Assembly: GCA_963082975.1 (NCBI GenBank) | Contig: OY720349.1 | Coordinates: forward strand, 68,136,501 to 68,200,500 | Length of the DNA: 64,000 nucleotides | Source: Labia minor | Taxonomy: Eukaryota > Arthropoda > Insecta > Dermaptera > Spongiphoridae | Reading direction: 5' to 3' | Notes under the pieces: model-generated | Databases searched by the model: none | Told to the model about the DNA's origin: nothing | The model's input: the letters and a program-made list of their open reading frames with translations, nothing else | Translations under genes and position numbers: made by a program | Part shown: piece after piece, positions 1 to 13,759 of the stretch | How positions within the stretch are numbered: position 1 is the first letter of the stretch | How the letters are laid out: every line of letters starts with the position of its first letter

Positions 1-2299
1 GCAAATAAAATACAATAATATAATTTTTAAATGATGACATTAGAAAATAAAAATAATAGAAATATCATGATTAAAAACAAAAATGAAATATTAGATAACA
101 AAATAAAATATTAAAAATAATAATCAAATTTTTTGAAAAATTAGTAAACTTATAAGAAATATCTTTAGAGAGAGGTTCAAACCTTTATATAGCCGAGTTC
201 AATTCCCTGTGTATCGACTTTCAAAAATAAAACTTAGGTTATAAATATACATATTAGAAATCAGGAAGATTATATGTTTATTTTATTTATTTTATAACAT
301 ACATAACAAAAATATGCACAAAATCAAAATATATAACAAAGTTTTTTCATTAAAATAAATAGATTTTGTTTTAAAATATAATTTATTAATTATTAATATA
401 CAAAACGTATATATAATGAATAAAATTTAATTTTCTTAATGTTTTTTATTCTAATAAATAAATAAAAATTATTTATAATAAAAATTAATAATAAAAATTG
501 ATTTTCCATTTTAAATTCTAAATTGTACATATATGTTGAAATTTTATTAATATAATTTTACCTAGAAATGTATATATAAAATAAATTGGAAAGTTAAAAT
601 AAGAATGTTTAGTGTGTTATATAAAGTGAAAAGAATACAAAATATAATCTGAAAATTGTACATATATATATATATATATATACATTTAGAAAATAGGGCC
701 TATATTATTTATGTTCATTTATTCACTTTATTATAATTGTAATATTATTTATTTATTATACACTTAGATCATAATGAAAATTCTCATATATTTAATATAA
801 TGTCTAATTATGTATCTCTGATTTTACTTGATTCATTGAGTGTTTATTAATTAAAATTTATAATTGATTTAGTAGGTGAAATATAATTTTTGGTATATGC
901 CGTGTGTAATATTGTGTATTGCACTAATATATTCGTATATTATTCCTCCCCTATAAAAAAAACCATTTTCTATCATGTTCATGGTAAATTTCCAAGTAAA
1001 AAATATATATATATATAATTTGGAAAATTTTACATTCAAGTTAATATTATATGTTATTATCATTATAATATATTATTAATAATATAAAAAAAGAATCATC
1101 TGAAATTAATTGAGAAGTACGTATATGTTTTGTTTTATTTTGAACTGAGTGTATTTAACTTTACATTTTACAAATTCAGAATTCTTAATAAAATTTGTTC
1201 CCAAATGATTGGTATTAATAACATAGGAAAAAAATTGGAGGTATTTATAATTGTAAATGTATTTATAGGTATAATTTAATTTTCAAATGATACGAAATAT
1301 AATAAAACAAAAAATTATGTATGATTTTTAATCTATTAAAAAATAAAAAAACAAATTGAGATAAATAGAGCTAGGATGGCTGTGCCCCAGCTAAAGCGTC
1401 TCTTTGCTATTGGGCTTAATAAATTGAGAAAACTGGATGTAAGAAACAATTCATTTTTTTTTTTTTTTTTTTTTTTAGAATACAATAAATAATGTAAGAA
1501 AAAATAGTTTCTTTATTGATTTACATATTATATGTATATTAATTAATTACTAAAAGTAAATATATTTAGTAAATTATATCAACCTAAAACATAACAATTT
1601 AATTAAAAAGTTTTCAAATAAATTGATATTAATAATTCTGATATGTTTTACTAAAAATAATTTTATTTATCTTTTACAATATTTTGCTATACTTACTACT
1701 ATATCAAGCGTCACACAATAAAAAATTATTTTTGTCTTTATAATAATAGATTCTTAATATTTTATTATTTTAAATCAATAAATAATATTTTTTGGTTACT
1801 AATATTACATTTTTTGGCCCAATATATTTTACTTTTTTAACCAAATATGTATACACAAAATCAATTGATTTTTTTATTTAACACAAACAATTGGAATTTC
1901 TGAAATTCTAATCATTTGTGATTAAACGAGAATATTGAAATTGTGCATAATTAAGCAATGAGTTTTAGAGCTAAAGCATTAACTTGTTTTATTTTTAGAA
2001 AGGATAATATAGGAATAAAAAAAAAAGTAAAATTATATTGTGTTGGAGATAAAGGAGGTTCGGTTCGGTGAGATCCATCGGGTGCGATTCTATAAGAAGA
2101 AGGAGAACTAACTTGAGAAATAATTTATTTTTCTCTTTAGATGGAGAAATTTTATAATATAAAATTATTACCTATATTTTTTAAATAATTTTCTAATAAT
2201 ATAAAAAAAATGGATTAGCATAAATTATGGAAATGTTTTAATACAAGAGATCTCTCTGCCTTATACATCGATGCTTTTTTATATATATTTAATGAATGT
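1..2299. other. AT-rich flank downstream of the last lola exon
   Basis: No supported gene. It holds (AT)n near 662-681, a T run at 1455-1476 and presumably the 3' UTR of the exon ending at 2300. A less AT-rich patch at 1366-1440 and another at 2040-2105 are not recognised. Short open frames here look like chance. Confidence 0.5.
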
Positions 2300-2718
2300 T
2301 TAAGATGTTGCCTTGGTGTCCAGGTATAAACTTTTATGTACCCGTTTGATATGTTCATTCATATGAATTTTATGTTTCGATCGATATACACAAAAGGCGC
2401 ATTTAAATTTGGGTTCAACGCCACATTCATCTCTCAAATGACGTAATAAATGTTTTCGATGATGATAAGTTTTATTACATTGAGTGCATCGATGTGTACC
2501 AACTGCATCCTTTGGTTTCAAATGACGATGAACTATGTGGACATCCAAATCTCGTTGACGTTTACAACTATAAGCGCAATATGAACATTTAAATTTATTT
2601 TCCGCCCCGCAAACATAAAGCAAATGATTATAGAGAGATGATTGATTCTTGAAACGTTTCGAACAAATGAAGCAAATTTTCTGGTCCGTGTTTGATGTTG
2701 ATTTCTTATCAAACCAAA
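2300..2718 (-). CDS. lola: lola alternative terminal exon, four zinc fingers
   Basis: This exon encodes about 139 residues. It is the most distal terminal exon in the window. Translation gives four fingers in two pairs: C16-C19-H32-C37 (C2HC), C45-C48-H61-H66 (C2H2), C78-C81-H94-C99 (C2HC, ending DECG) and C107-C110-H123-H128 (C2H2). The pairs are joined by an LKPKD linker. Acceptor TTTGTTTGCAG lies just before base 2718 and gives a phase-1 entry, as in all sister exons. Lola isoforms are nuclear BTB-zinc-finger transcription factors in which the last exon sets DNA specificity. Doubled finger pairs are shared with the exons at 8448 and 13329 and point to internal duplication. The residues upstream of the acceptor in the same open frame are intron. 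Confidence 0.85.
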
Positions 2719-4639
2719 CTGCAAACAAATAAGAAAGAAGAAAACACATCGAATTAATATCGAAATGGAAAACGAAAAACAAAACATAATTAAAAAAAAA
2801 AAACGTATAAAAACACGAATAAATCTAAAAATTACAAATAATAACAATAATATATATAAATATTTGCATGAAAATACCACAATTTATTTATTTTTAAAAA
2901 AATAAATATTTCAAAATTTTTTTAACATGCATGAAACCTTATTTATGTAAAAATTCATAGTATATAATATATATGTTAAGAGAATAAATAGGAAAATAAA
3001 ATAACTTTTCATATATTATAATATACTGCTTATATGAATAATTAATCAAAAAGATCGCTATGGTTTCTCAGAAAAAATCACGTTGAATTATTTCAATATA
3101 TGCTATCTTTTGGAAACGATTTTATTTTTATTATAGGAGTTATATTATGTTAAATAAAATATTAAATAAAATAGATATTTAATATTTGATTGGGGCATTT
3201 TATAAATGTAATAAATTTTTAAAATAAAATCTATTTATTAAGACATACCAATTATATCTTAATTATTAGAGATTTTATGTGGTACACATTCATATAAATA
3301 AACCTTGAAGTTCTAATATATTTTACCAGAGCCGAATGATTGGAGTCGTGAATGCAATCTATAGAAAGAGAGTTGAGTAAAAAAATATGAAAATAAAGAA
3401 AATGATAATTAATATTTTATATATAGAAAAAATATTATATCTAATAATTTATAATTTTTCTTATAAATTTGATATTTACTAATTACTCTGTAATTTTTAA
3501 GGTTCTTGTTTAAGGATAAGTTATTTTATAAATTTGTTTCTTTTAATCATTTCTTTATCTTTCATTTTCATTGAGTAGTTTGGATTTTGGATATCATATC
3601 ATATATACCAATATAATAAGAATATAATTGAATAATAAACTTTTAATATAATATTCAATTTATATTAAAAATTACATTTATAATACAATCGCCTTAAAAA
3701 CATAGAATTAATATCGAAAATTAAATTTCACTAAAAAAATATACTTTAATAGAAATATTAAATAATTAATTGTTAAATTTATGATACGTTATCTGTTAGA
3801 AGTTGATTATATATCATTTTATTTTTTTTTAATTGTCCCTTTTTATTTAAAACTTTTATAAAAAAAATAATTTAAGAGTTTGAATATTATATTTAGGATA
3901 CATAATATATTAAATTTTTATAACACAATTAAAATTTTTTATACTGGAAGGAAGATAGATATTTTTAAAGTTTATTATTTTTACTTTACTATCGTTATGA
4001 AACTTTTTATGGATTAAAAAAAAAAAAAAAAAATAATAATATTCGAGTTTAAATACAAGTATAACTCTTGTTATTTAAAAATCAGAAATACATTATACTA
4101 ATATTGTCATAATAAATGTGTGTACCCAAAGAATCAAAAGAAGGATGATTCAATGAATACTTATACCTTTAAAAAATAAATAATAAAAAAAAATCCAATA
4201 TTTTTAAATTCAAATTATTTATACTACTTTCTTAAAAAAGATTATTCTTCAATTTTTCGAAATCTATTTTAAATTTTTTTTTTTTAACATTTATTTGATG
4301 ATTCCTAAAGTTAAGTAGCTGAGCATTTTTTTGTACCACTGATCCAAACATAAATTTAAATTAAGAAATTAAAAGAAAATAATACTTTCTCAAAATATTT
4401 GTCAGTTTTTTAATTGATTTTATTTATTTAATATTTTTGTGTGTGAAACTAATCTCATGCTTAAAATATTTTTTAATTTACATTATGTATTTTGTCCAGA
4501 TGTTTTCGTTTAATATGCTGATTAATTTAAAGCATATTTACTCTTTCAATTTGCAATGATAGGATCAATAAGGGCATATCATATGATGGCATTTAAACAA
4601 CAATCAGAATTCAATGGTTTTAGTAGATGCAAATAATTT

Positions 4640-4857
4640 TTTTTTTTTTTTTTTTTTTACATTTTAGACAACGATAAGTAAAATCAATTTTGGTTTGCTT
4701 ATGGGCATCTATAATAAATTCCTTTTCATAACTCTTCATTGAGTAACGATTCACGCAATATGGGGATTTATCAGATGGCTAATATGCTTTTTTTTATTAT
4801 TATATGATTTACCAAATTTATTACATCTATAATCCATATTGATTTTGAATACTGGAG
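4640..4857 (-). pseudogene. Decayed lola zinc-finger terminal exon
   Basis: Minus-strand reading from an acceptor ending TACTTTCAG (phase 1, like the intact exons) gives a 35-codon frame with YRCNKFGKSY at residues 10-19. This is a C2HC finger start in which the second cysteine has become phenylalanine. The frame stops at base 4751. Reading on in another frame recovers SPYC and, further on, a YRCLKC knuckle, so a frameshift and further decay seem likely. The region ends at an A/T homopolymer near 4640-4658. It is best read as a dead copy of a finger exon that kept its splice site. It could still be spliced as a short non-finger tail. Found by eye; no homologue was tested. Confidence 0.5.
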
Positions 4858-7502
4858 CTGAAAGTATGATCCAATTTAGTTTTATAAAATTGTTTGTTTT
4901 GTGGCTGAATAAAACAAAAAAATTGGATATTATAAATATAATAAACAAATAATTTGAATAATTAGCATATGAAAGAAAAATAATAAATTAGTGTTTATTA
5001 CATTTATCTTTGGATATGAACAAAATCATTTAATTAATTTTACAATTTATATATATACATACATACATAATTTTTTTTATAATCATTAACATAAAATTCA
5101 TTATATGTGTTCACTTTTTACTAAGATAAATGTTAAGTTTTAATTAAATAATCATGTAATTATTAGGATTTTTTTCTTAAATAAATATCATTTATGATTG
5201 AGAGAGAGAGAGAGAAATTCCAAAAATAATTTAAACCAAACCAATTTAATCAAAAATAATGATAAGTTTTTAATTAAATAAACCACACCAACTCGTACTA
5301 ATCTATCATATAATAAAAGAAGTATCCTACATACATGTCGTCAATCTTAGGAAAATAGCATTTACCTAGTCTAATAGCATCAATTGTTATTTCATTTCAA
5401 TTTGACTAGAAAAATAGCATTTGCCTAGGCAAAAGTCATTTGGCTAAAACTCTCTTATTGCCACCGAGTTGTATATATTTTAAGTCATATCTTAATAAAA
5501 TCCTTAATTTATTTATGTTGGTGCACAGGGTCTCTCGTGTATGTATATTTAATTAATTAATTGGTTAGGGAGGAACTCAACTTAGTTCCTTGGGTGATCT
5601 TGAAAACGGTGAAAATTATTGAGGCAATCAACCCCACAGATAGATGCAAAAAATAGTTAGTCATAGTTATAGAGAGGGAATGTAATGTAGGTATTTGTTT
5701 AATGGTTTCTATTTAAAAAAAATTATTTTTCTGAATTGCAATTGCCGTCTTGTTGGTACCTGTTGAAATATCTCCCACAGTTAAGAGAGAAGTGAAGTTA
5801 AATCCTTAAATGTTAACCAGTTTTTCATTATTTTACCTTAAGGTGTCGAAATATATGTTTACGAGATGACTATATATTTATTTAATAATTTGAATGTACA
5901 CATTTAAAAAAAATATTTAATATTAATAATAAATTAAATTATATTAAAATTCGGTGATTTTCAAGGTCAAATATGATGGGAATATACGAGTACATAATCT
6001 AGTGAAGATAAATAAAATAAGGGTGTGAGTGTAGGGAGTGGTTAAGGGAACAAATTCAAATCTAATTTAAAGATAATTGGTAATGAAAACACACAAAATA
6101 TTTATTTATTATTAAAATAATAAGAATTTTTCCAAATTTGATTTTTATATTAAAGAAAAATGTATTTGATAAATACATACATTTCCAAATCATAACATTA
6201 ACTTTAGTAGTTTTTCAATAGAAAATCAAATTAATCAATCCATAATTTGGATTTATTTATTTAAAATTTCATATTATATTCATATTCATACTATACCTAA
6301 ATCTACAGTATAATTATCCAAGAATTGACTAATTGATTTATTTTATTTCTATTTTAGAAATTTTTTTTTAAGAATTTATATTCTCCAACATTTGAATACC
6401 CCTACATTATATTTGCTTTATTATTTGTTTATAGAAAAAGAAATAAATTAATGAATCTTATAATTTTAATATATCCGATTGTGCATTTTTTTTTGTCTCT
6501 CATTTCTAAATAAATGTATTAAATATTTATATAGATATAATTAAAAAATAAAAAAAATTTAAATATTTATAATTATTCATATTTATGTGTAAATTCTATA
6601 ATCTCATTATTATAACACACACACATAAAAATATGTAGTTTAATGAAAAAAAATCAATTTGAAATACATATATGATTTACATAGGAACTATTAAAATTAT
6701 TTAATAATTATTATTAAATTTTATTTGTAAATTATATAACAAAAAATCAACTCAATATATATATACATATTTATTTATTTATTATATATTTGTATTTATT
6801 GAATTTATCAAGATACCATTAATATAAGTAAATAGGTTGATTTAAATTCATAATAAATATTTATTTACTTAAAATGATATAAATTTAATTTAATTTAATT
6901 TAATTAATTTATTTATACTTTATTTGTGGGCTTAAGTTTCATTATGTCCCAATTATTTTACCACATGTAAAAAAAATAATATTTTACTTATTTAATTTTA
7001 ATAAAATAAAAACAAAATAGAACATATAAAAAATTTCACAAATAATTACAAAACTAACAAACAAACTACATAGTAACTATATTTTAATAAACATATTGAT
7101 AAATTAATCCTTTCAAAATAGAAATGCAAAATAAATAAATTAATAATATATTATGGAGTATATCATTGTGATAATTAAGAAATGGTATTCGTATACAAAA
7201 TAGAAGGCATAATAATATTCATTGTATTTTATATATTATTTTTATTTTCAAATACTTAGACATTTTGATTTAGTATTTGATAACTAAACATCTCGTTTCT
7301 TATCTTTATTATATTAGAACTAAGTTAGAAATAGAGTATTTGTTTCAATATATAAATATTTTTCTGAATAAATATAGTAATATCTAAGGATGAATCTATT
7401 AATATATTCATTCTACAATATATAATTAATATCTCATTTTTTTTTTTTTTTATAATATCATTTTATTATAATTTATAGTTTATTAATTGATTTTTAAGCG
7501 TA

Positions 7503-7548
<46 letters not shown>

Positions 7549-8447
7549 ATCTATATAATTTCTGGGCATTCGTGTGTTGGTCGATCTATCATTTTATTTT
7601 TTACATTTTTATTATTGATTTTATTAGCAATCATTCAATATATTTATTTATTTTTTTTCTTTTTATTATAGTGAAAATGTGCTAAGCTCATTTAGAAACA
7701 TTATAAATATGATATATTATATATATTTTTATTTATTTATAAATTTTAGTTTCTATTCTAAAAAACATTTTTTATTAACCAAATATAATCAACTTTTTTT
7801 TTTTGTTTAAAAAGTACGAAATGTCCTAAATATTTAAAAAAAAACGGGACAATAGGCTGTTCCGAAGACTTTTTCCGGGACAGAGCACCTAAAAACGGGA
7901 CGTTTGGTCACCCTAATCTAGGATTATATTATATTTTATTTTTAAATAAATTAATTTTCTATTTCATATTTAATTATTTAATAGATTTTATGTTTTAAAA
8001 TCAACATTGGTTATTCAAAAATTGAAAAAAAAAAAAAAAATTATCAATATTATTGTACAACTCGATGAATAATTGAGCTTAATTTTAAAATATTAATTTA
8101 CAATATAATTATTTTACAATTTAATATTATTTTATATACTTAATATTTTTAACCATAGATAAAATTTGTTATATATTTTGATTTCGTAATTTTATAAATA
8201 AACTCAACACAGCATTCTTCTAGTAGATAATTTACAACTAAATGAATTTTGAAAAATTTTAAAGAGATTAACAAATTATTTTTTGAACATTTATTAATAT
8301 AATATTGTTAATTTTCTTCTTTCATTGTAGTGTATGTAAAAATATAATTATATGTAAAGGAACAAAGATTAAAACATTTTTCTAAATAAAACTATATTTT
8401 GTTTAATATATTTAATTGTAAATAATGTGGGATTAATTTAAAATTGA
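4858..8447. other. AT-rich intron with repeat remnants
   Basis: No exon seen. It contains (AG)n at about 5200-5214, two similar segments (AAAATAGCATTTACCTAG near 5352 and AAAAATAGCATTTGCCTAG near 5409), an unrecognised less AT-rich stretch at 5510-5830, an (AT)n run at 7507-7544 and the transposon end at 7800-7916. Confidence 0.5.
7800..7916 (-). mobile_element. DNA transposon end (hAT-like terminus)
   Basis: Read on the minus strand the segment starts TTAGGGTGACCAAACGTCCC and contains several GGGAC/GTCCC words. This is the style of terminal sequence seen in many animal hAT-type elements. The matching far end was not found, so it is a solo end or a truncated copy. Confidence 0.4.
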
Positions 8448-9274
8448 TTATAATAATAAAGGGGTAGTTTTGTTCGTTTGTTGAATATCTTTCTCTTGAT
8501 TTTCGTGATTTTTATTTCCTTCCTCTTTTACTAATTTCACTAGTCTTTTCATTTGTTGGTTCTCTTTTTTTATTGTTATTTCATTCTTCTCTAATAATTG
8601 TTTGGAATCCGTTTTGGTCGTATCTTTATCCTTTTCATTAATCGCTTGCAATTCGTTGGAAGAATTGGACATGCGTTTCATTCGACGATGATTCATTTCC
8701 TCCACTTGAGTCTCCTCCTCTAGACAATTTTCATTCACTGTTTTTGATTGTGTCTCATTTCCTGAATTCATATCAGAACGTTTCTTTTCAGGATTATTCG
8801 ACTGTAAAGTAGAAGCGTTCTTTTGCTCGGTGGATGATGTGACTAAATTCATTTCTGATTGGCCACCTTGATTGAAGAAGACAAATGTATGTTGACCCTT
8901 CATATGACGAGCTAAATGGGCATTTCTTTTGAATTTTAGGGGACAATATGGACATTGAAATCGTGGCTCTACACCGCATTCGAAATTCATATGCCTGACT
9001 AAATGTTTTTTATGTTGATAAGTGCGACCGCATTTAATACATCGATGCGAGCCAAGAATATCTTTTGGTTTCAGATGACGATGGATTACATGTGTTTTGA
9101 GATCCTTGCTACGTTTACAACTATAATCGCAGAGATAACATTTGAAACGTCGTTCAATGCCACAATCGTTACGTAAATGATTACGTAACGATTCGCGATA
9201 TTTATACTGTTTGGAGCATTTAGGACAGGAGACAATCTCGTCGTTCCCATCCCAATCGAACGCCAAAAGAAAAT
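8448..9274 (-). CDS. lola: lola alternative terminal exon, four zinc fingers plus charged tail
   Basis: About 275 residues, the longest terminal exon here. Fingers are C17-C20-H33-C38, C46-C49-H62-H67, C79-C82-H95-C100 and C108-C111-H124-H129, with an LKPKD linker between the pairs. A tail of about 145 residues follows (130-275), rich in Glu, Lys, Asn and Gln, with no recognised domain and probably disordered. The acceptor is TTCTTCTTTTTAG directly before base 9274, phase 1. Its first finger shares QYKYRES and NHLRNDCGIE with the exon at 13329, so the two are recent paralogues. The 306-residue open frame starting at 9368 includes intron before the acceptor; those N-terminal residues are not coding. 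Confidence 0.88.
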
Positions 9275-10061
9275 CTAAAAAGAAGAAAACAAACAGAATG
9301 ACTGAATTAGTATAAATACAATTAATATTAGAGAAAGAGAAAATTAAAAGTTGACACATATTCTTCATTTAACATAAACGACAGCAAATTGAAATTTCCT
9401 AAAATGTATTAATTTTTATAATAAATTTGGAGTCTGCTATGTGACTTTGGAGATATTCGCGCATCATTGTAAATTTAAAATTAGCAATTAATACTAGAAA
9501 TAAAAATTATTGCAAATGACTTTTGAAGGGTTTCCATAACATTATACATGATAACATGGTTCTTCATTCTTGTGTCAGTACATAGTATCAAATTTTTTTA
9601 AAAGATTAACCACCCCCCACCCCCCACCCCCACTATATAAATATGAGACTATTTTACATAATTAAATGAATAAAATATTTATACACAAAGAGATAAACCT
9701 TGTAAAAAAAATAAAAATTTTATAAATATTACATAATTAGAAATGTATTAAATAATTTAAATAAAAATTAATTTTACATAAAGACATATAAAGACAAGTA
9801 TTTTATTACGAATCTTGCTAGAATCATAGATAAATAAAAAATTTTAGTCAAAGATAAGAAGATGATAGATCTCCTTGTTATAAGTCGTTGGTAAATGTTG
9901 ATCTGAAAATGGTATGGAATTATAATTTTAATAAAAAAAAAAAAAAAAGAGTGGAAAAGGAAAATTTGAAAATTAATTTAGAGATATGTAAAGATGATTT
10001 ACAAAAAACTTAATTTTTTCAATTTTTTATTCTCTTCTATTTATATATAACCTTCATAAGA

Positions 10062-10098
<37 letters not shown>

Positions 10099-13000
10099 TT
10101 ATTTATTTATTTATTGTATAAAACATGTTATACATATGTATTTATGTATAAAAGAGAAGATAATAAACACTTGTATAAAACAAAATAAATAGAAAAGTAA
10201 CTTTATCTAAGAACAGTGAAATCATTTCTGTAAATTCTCATATTGAATTAAAATTAAATAAAGCTCAAATTAATATAAATTGAATTTCTTTATAATAAGA
10301 AATTGATTTATTTGTCTGTGTCTTTTTGAAAAAAAAAAAAAGGAATAATTAGAGTATTTATTTCACTATAAATTAAAACCACTAATGCATAAATTATTTT
10401 CAAATTTTAATCAATTAAACATAGGTGTATATATGTAGATGTATCTAAGAGTTAATTATTAGGAGAAAATAGTTTATAATTTCTTATGCATTTAGTGGTT
10501 GGTTTTATAAAATTATCAATTCAAACTAACAAGCTATAAGTTTTTATTAAAGGGGAAAACGTTTCAATGAATCATTCTACCATAAAATTGGTAAAATCAT
10601 TCAGAATACTTATCCAAATGCACAATTCCAGAGTAGTAATTAAGTTTCTTTACTGATATTTGTTGTATAACTAAGATTAGCTAGAAGTTGTATCACACGA
10701 CTTTTACTTTACTTGTTCTGAAAGGGTGATTAGAAAAACTCTGGAGATGTTTAGGACGCTAAATAACAGATAAATATTCTGGAAGCACAATTAAGATTGG
10801 GAACTTTTAAAAGCCTTGTTCTTATGTTTATATAGACATACTTGTTGTTAATGAATTATGGTATATGTCTGTAAAATTCCTTTTGTTGTTGTTAATCAAT
10901 TGATCAAATAATGTTTTGTATTCTATTATCATGCATACCTACATTAAGTATATCAGTTTATAAAAATGTTACATTGACATGTATGTATTTGAATTTATTT
11001 CTTCATATTCATTCATTCAATATTAAAAAAGAAATTAAAAGAAAAAAAAAAAAAAAAAAATCTCTAGAATTCTCGATTTTTGTTTATTTAAAAAGACGTA
11101 TACATCATGATATAGAACTACAAAATCTTTCATTCAAAATTGGTTCATATAATAAAAGCCTGATTAATATATTTACATATATGTATATTTATGTATATTT
11201 ATGTATATAACGCAGGTTTTTCGGAATTGGTTTATATCTTATGTATATATATATATATATATACATTTGTGCAATATAATTATCACTTTGGAAATATTAG
11301 TAGAACAATATTGATAATATTATTTGGAAAAATATTTATTATACATTATTTTTTATAATAAAAATATAAATTAAAATTTTTACTCGTTAATAATAAAATA
11401 TAACCTGTAATCTTGTTGTTAAAGATAAACATCACATTCAATAAGATTAAGGAATTAATAATAATTAGGTAAGATATATATATATATACTCTTTAAAAAA
11501 ATAAATTAATAATTTCATTAATTAATAAAATAAATAATTAAATAAAAATGATAAATTTATTTTTTTTAATCTTTCATTAATCTTTGCCGTCGATTATCTT
11601 TGGTTTCTCTATAATAAATTTAATTAATTAAGTTAATAGATTTTCAAGATAATGATAACTAAAGTGATTGATTTTTCTTTAATTCAATGTCATAAAGTTT
11701 TAGAAAATATCAATTGGAGTATTTATGATTCTAATATCCTATTTTAAATACGTTGTTTTATGATTTTATATTTACACCTACAATATATTATTAATATTTA
11801 ATTAAAAATAAAGATGTGAATATATTTTAAATGTATAAATAAATCACTTTTTAATTCTTTTTCAAATACATTTTTGGAAATGAACTATTAAATAAATATT
11901 TTTTTTCTAATTTGCTGGTATATATGTATATTTTATAGAGATAATTAATATTTAATTTGTTTTAAAGATAAAATTTATTTTTTTACTGTTATAATATTAT
12001 TTTTATTATATAAATATTTAATAATAAATATTCTCTATTAATTATTATAACATATATTGAATAATTTTTTAACAAATCTCTATTATTTTTTTTTTATTGT
12101 TTTTTATTAATATTTTCAAAAGAACGCTTTAACTAGTCTAGTGAAAAGTGTATTTAATAGCTATTATTGTATTTAATTAAAACATGTTTCAGAACTCCTA
12201 TTTTCTAGAAATAGTTAAAATTATAATTATTTGTATTTAAAATTTCGTTTTAGAGAGAGGTAGGAATTTTTTATGTTAAATTTCAATAATTTACTTTAGA
12301 AGGGAAAAACAATGTACAACAATTTAAATTTCATTGATTTTTAGTAAAATATTGTATATATATATATTTCGGGTTATATATATATATATAATTAAAAATA
12401 CTGTTTATTTCAATATAAATTACAATTAAACTTAAAAATCAAAATTAAACTATTATTATTATTGTTATTATTATTATTATAAATTTTGGTATAAAAAAAA
12501 ACTAAATGGAAATTCTGTCATTATTATTATTATTATTATATTAACTCCTTATGAACATTATGAAGATCTATAGAGGTATAGATTTATTTTAATTGGATAA
12601 AACAATATAAAAAATACATCTGTTTCTTTTTTGGCATTATGTTTATCATAAATACTATTTGTGAAATGCTAGTATACATATCACCTGAGATAATAATCAA
12701 GCACTGCAATATTTTTAAATTATTGCTAGAATATAATAATCCTCTTATACTTTTATTAATCTTAATTAATTATTTCTAGTGAATCGTAGAGTGTAGATTC
12801 TGTAGATGATATTTAACAAGTATCAAAAGAATAATAAAAAGACTAGGTCTTTTGGATTTTTAGATTGATAAAGTTTAATATAAGATTAATAAAATATTAG
12901 ATGATTTACTACAGGGTTGTTGTTGTTTATTAAATTGTTAATTAACTAATCATATCTTTAAAATCATAAAGAAGAATAAAAATTGTAGTTGGAAAATTCG

Positions 13001-13328
13001 TTATTTTTTTTTTATTTTGTAATAATTATTTTATTTTAGTTCAAATCAAGCAAGATTTTGATTAGATTTTTCATAATTCATAATATAATTATTAACAAAA
13101 AAAAACAACATTTTTTGTGCGACATTTATGAGTATTTCTTTTGGGACATCAACAAAAAAAACACTTTCCATAGGATCATCATCATCATCATCATCAATAG
13201 ATTTGTATAGTGTCCTCATTATAATAAGAAATTAACAGGTGATGAGATTTCTTCATTACACTTGGACAAAATAAAATTTCTAAAAAGCATGACTTTATTC
13301 ATTCTATGAGAAAATGTTTCGAATTCGC
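9275..13328. other. AT-rich intron, no exon seen
   Basis: It holds C-rich repeats (9611-9631), (AT)n at 10064-10094 with a following ATTT repeat, a moderately AT-rich unrecognised stretch at 10550-10830, ATT/TTA triplet repeats at 12450-12545 and (ATC)n at 13177-13196 close to the 3' UTR of the 13329 exon. A plus-strand 99-codon frame at 10911-11210 looks random. Confidence 0.5.
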
Positions 13329-13759
13329 TCAATTAGTATGGATACCCATTATATGTTTTTTTCGATGGGAATCCCGTTTAAAACGTTGCGGACAAAACGG
13401 ACATTGAAATTGAGGCTCAACTCCACATTCATAATTCACATGACGCATCAGATGTTTCTTATGAAGATAAGTGCGATTGCATTTGGGACAAACATTAGTT
13501 CCATGATTTGGTTTTTGTGGTTTCGGTTGCCAATGGTACTGTTTTACATGGGCAAGCCAATCACTTTTCCGATTGCATAAAAAATCACAATGCGGACATT
13601 TCAATGGCTGTTCAATACCACAATCGTTTCTCAAATGATTAAATAACGACTCTCGATATTTGTATTGTTTTAAACATTTCGGACATTTAAGTAAGGATGA
13701 TGTAGACGTTAATTTAGGTGAGATGTTCCCATCTTGTATCATTTGTATGGTCAAAAAAT
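13329..13759 (-). CDS. lola: lola alternative terminal exon, four zinc fingers
   Basis: About 143 residues. Fingers: C26-C29-H42-C47, C55-C58-H71-H76, C91-C94-H107-C112 and C120-C123-H136-H141. The joining segment (77-90) is rich in Pro, Lys and Gln and differs from the LKPKD linker of the other two four-finger exons. The acceptor TCTCTCTATTTACAG precedes base 13759 in phase 1, and the product begins DFL, as in the 8448 exon. The product ends two residues after the last finger. An AATAAA motif lies about 35 nt past the stop (around 13285-13295, minus strand), a plausible poly(A) signal. Confidence 0.87.

Noticed and set aside
165..220. GGTTCAAACC-like segment resembling a tRNA T-arm
   Set aside because: No matching acceptor stem or anticodon arm could be folded around it.
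2533..2880. Minus-strand frame of 115 codons
   Set aside because: It overlaps the 2300 exon in the wrong frame and is mostly intron.
10911..11210. Plus-strand frame of 99 codons
   Set aside because: It is made of AT-rich low-complexity codons with a long Lys run from an A tract, and has no domain or splice context.
13314..13580. Plus-strand frame of 88 codons
   Set aside because: It lies opposite the four-finger exon at 13329 and is a shadow of it.
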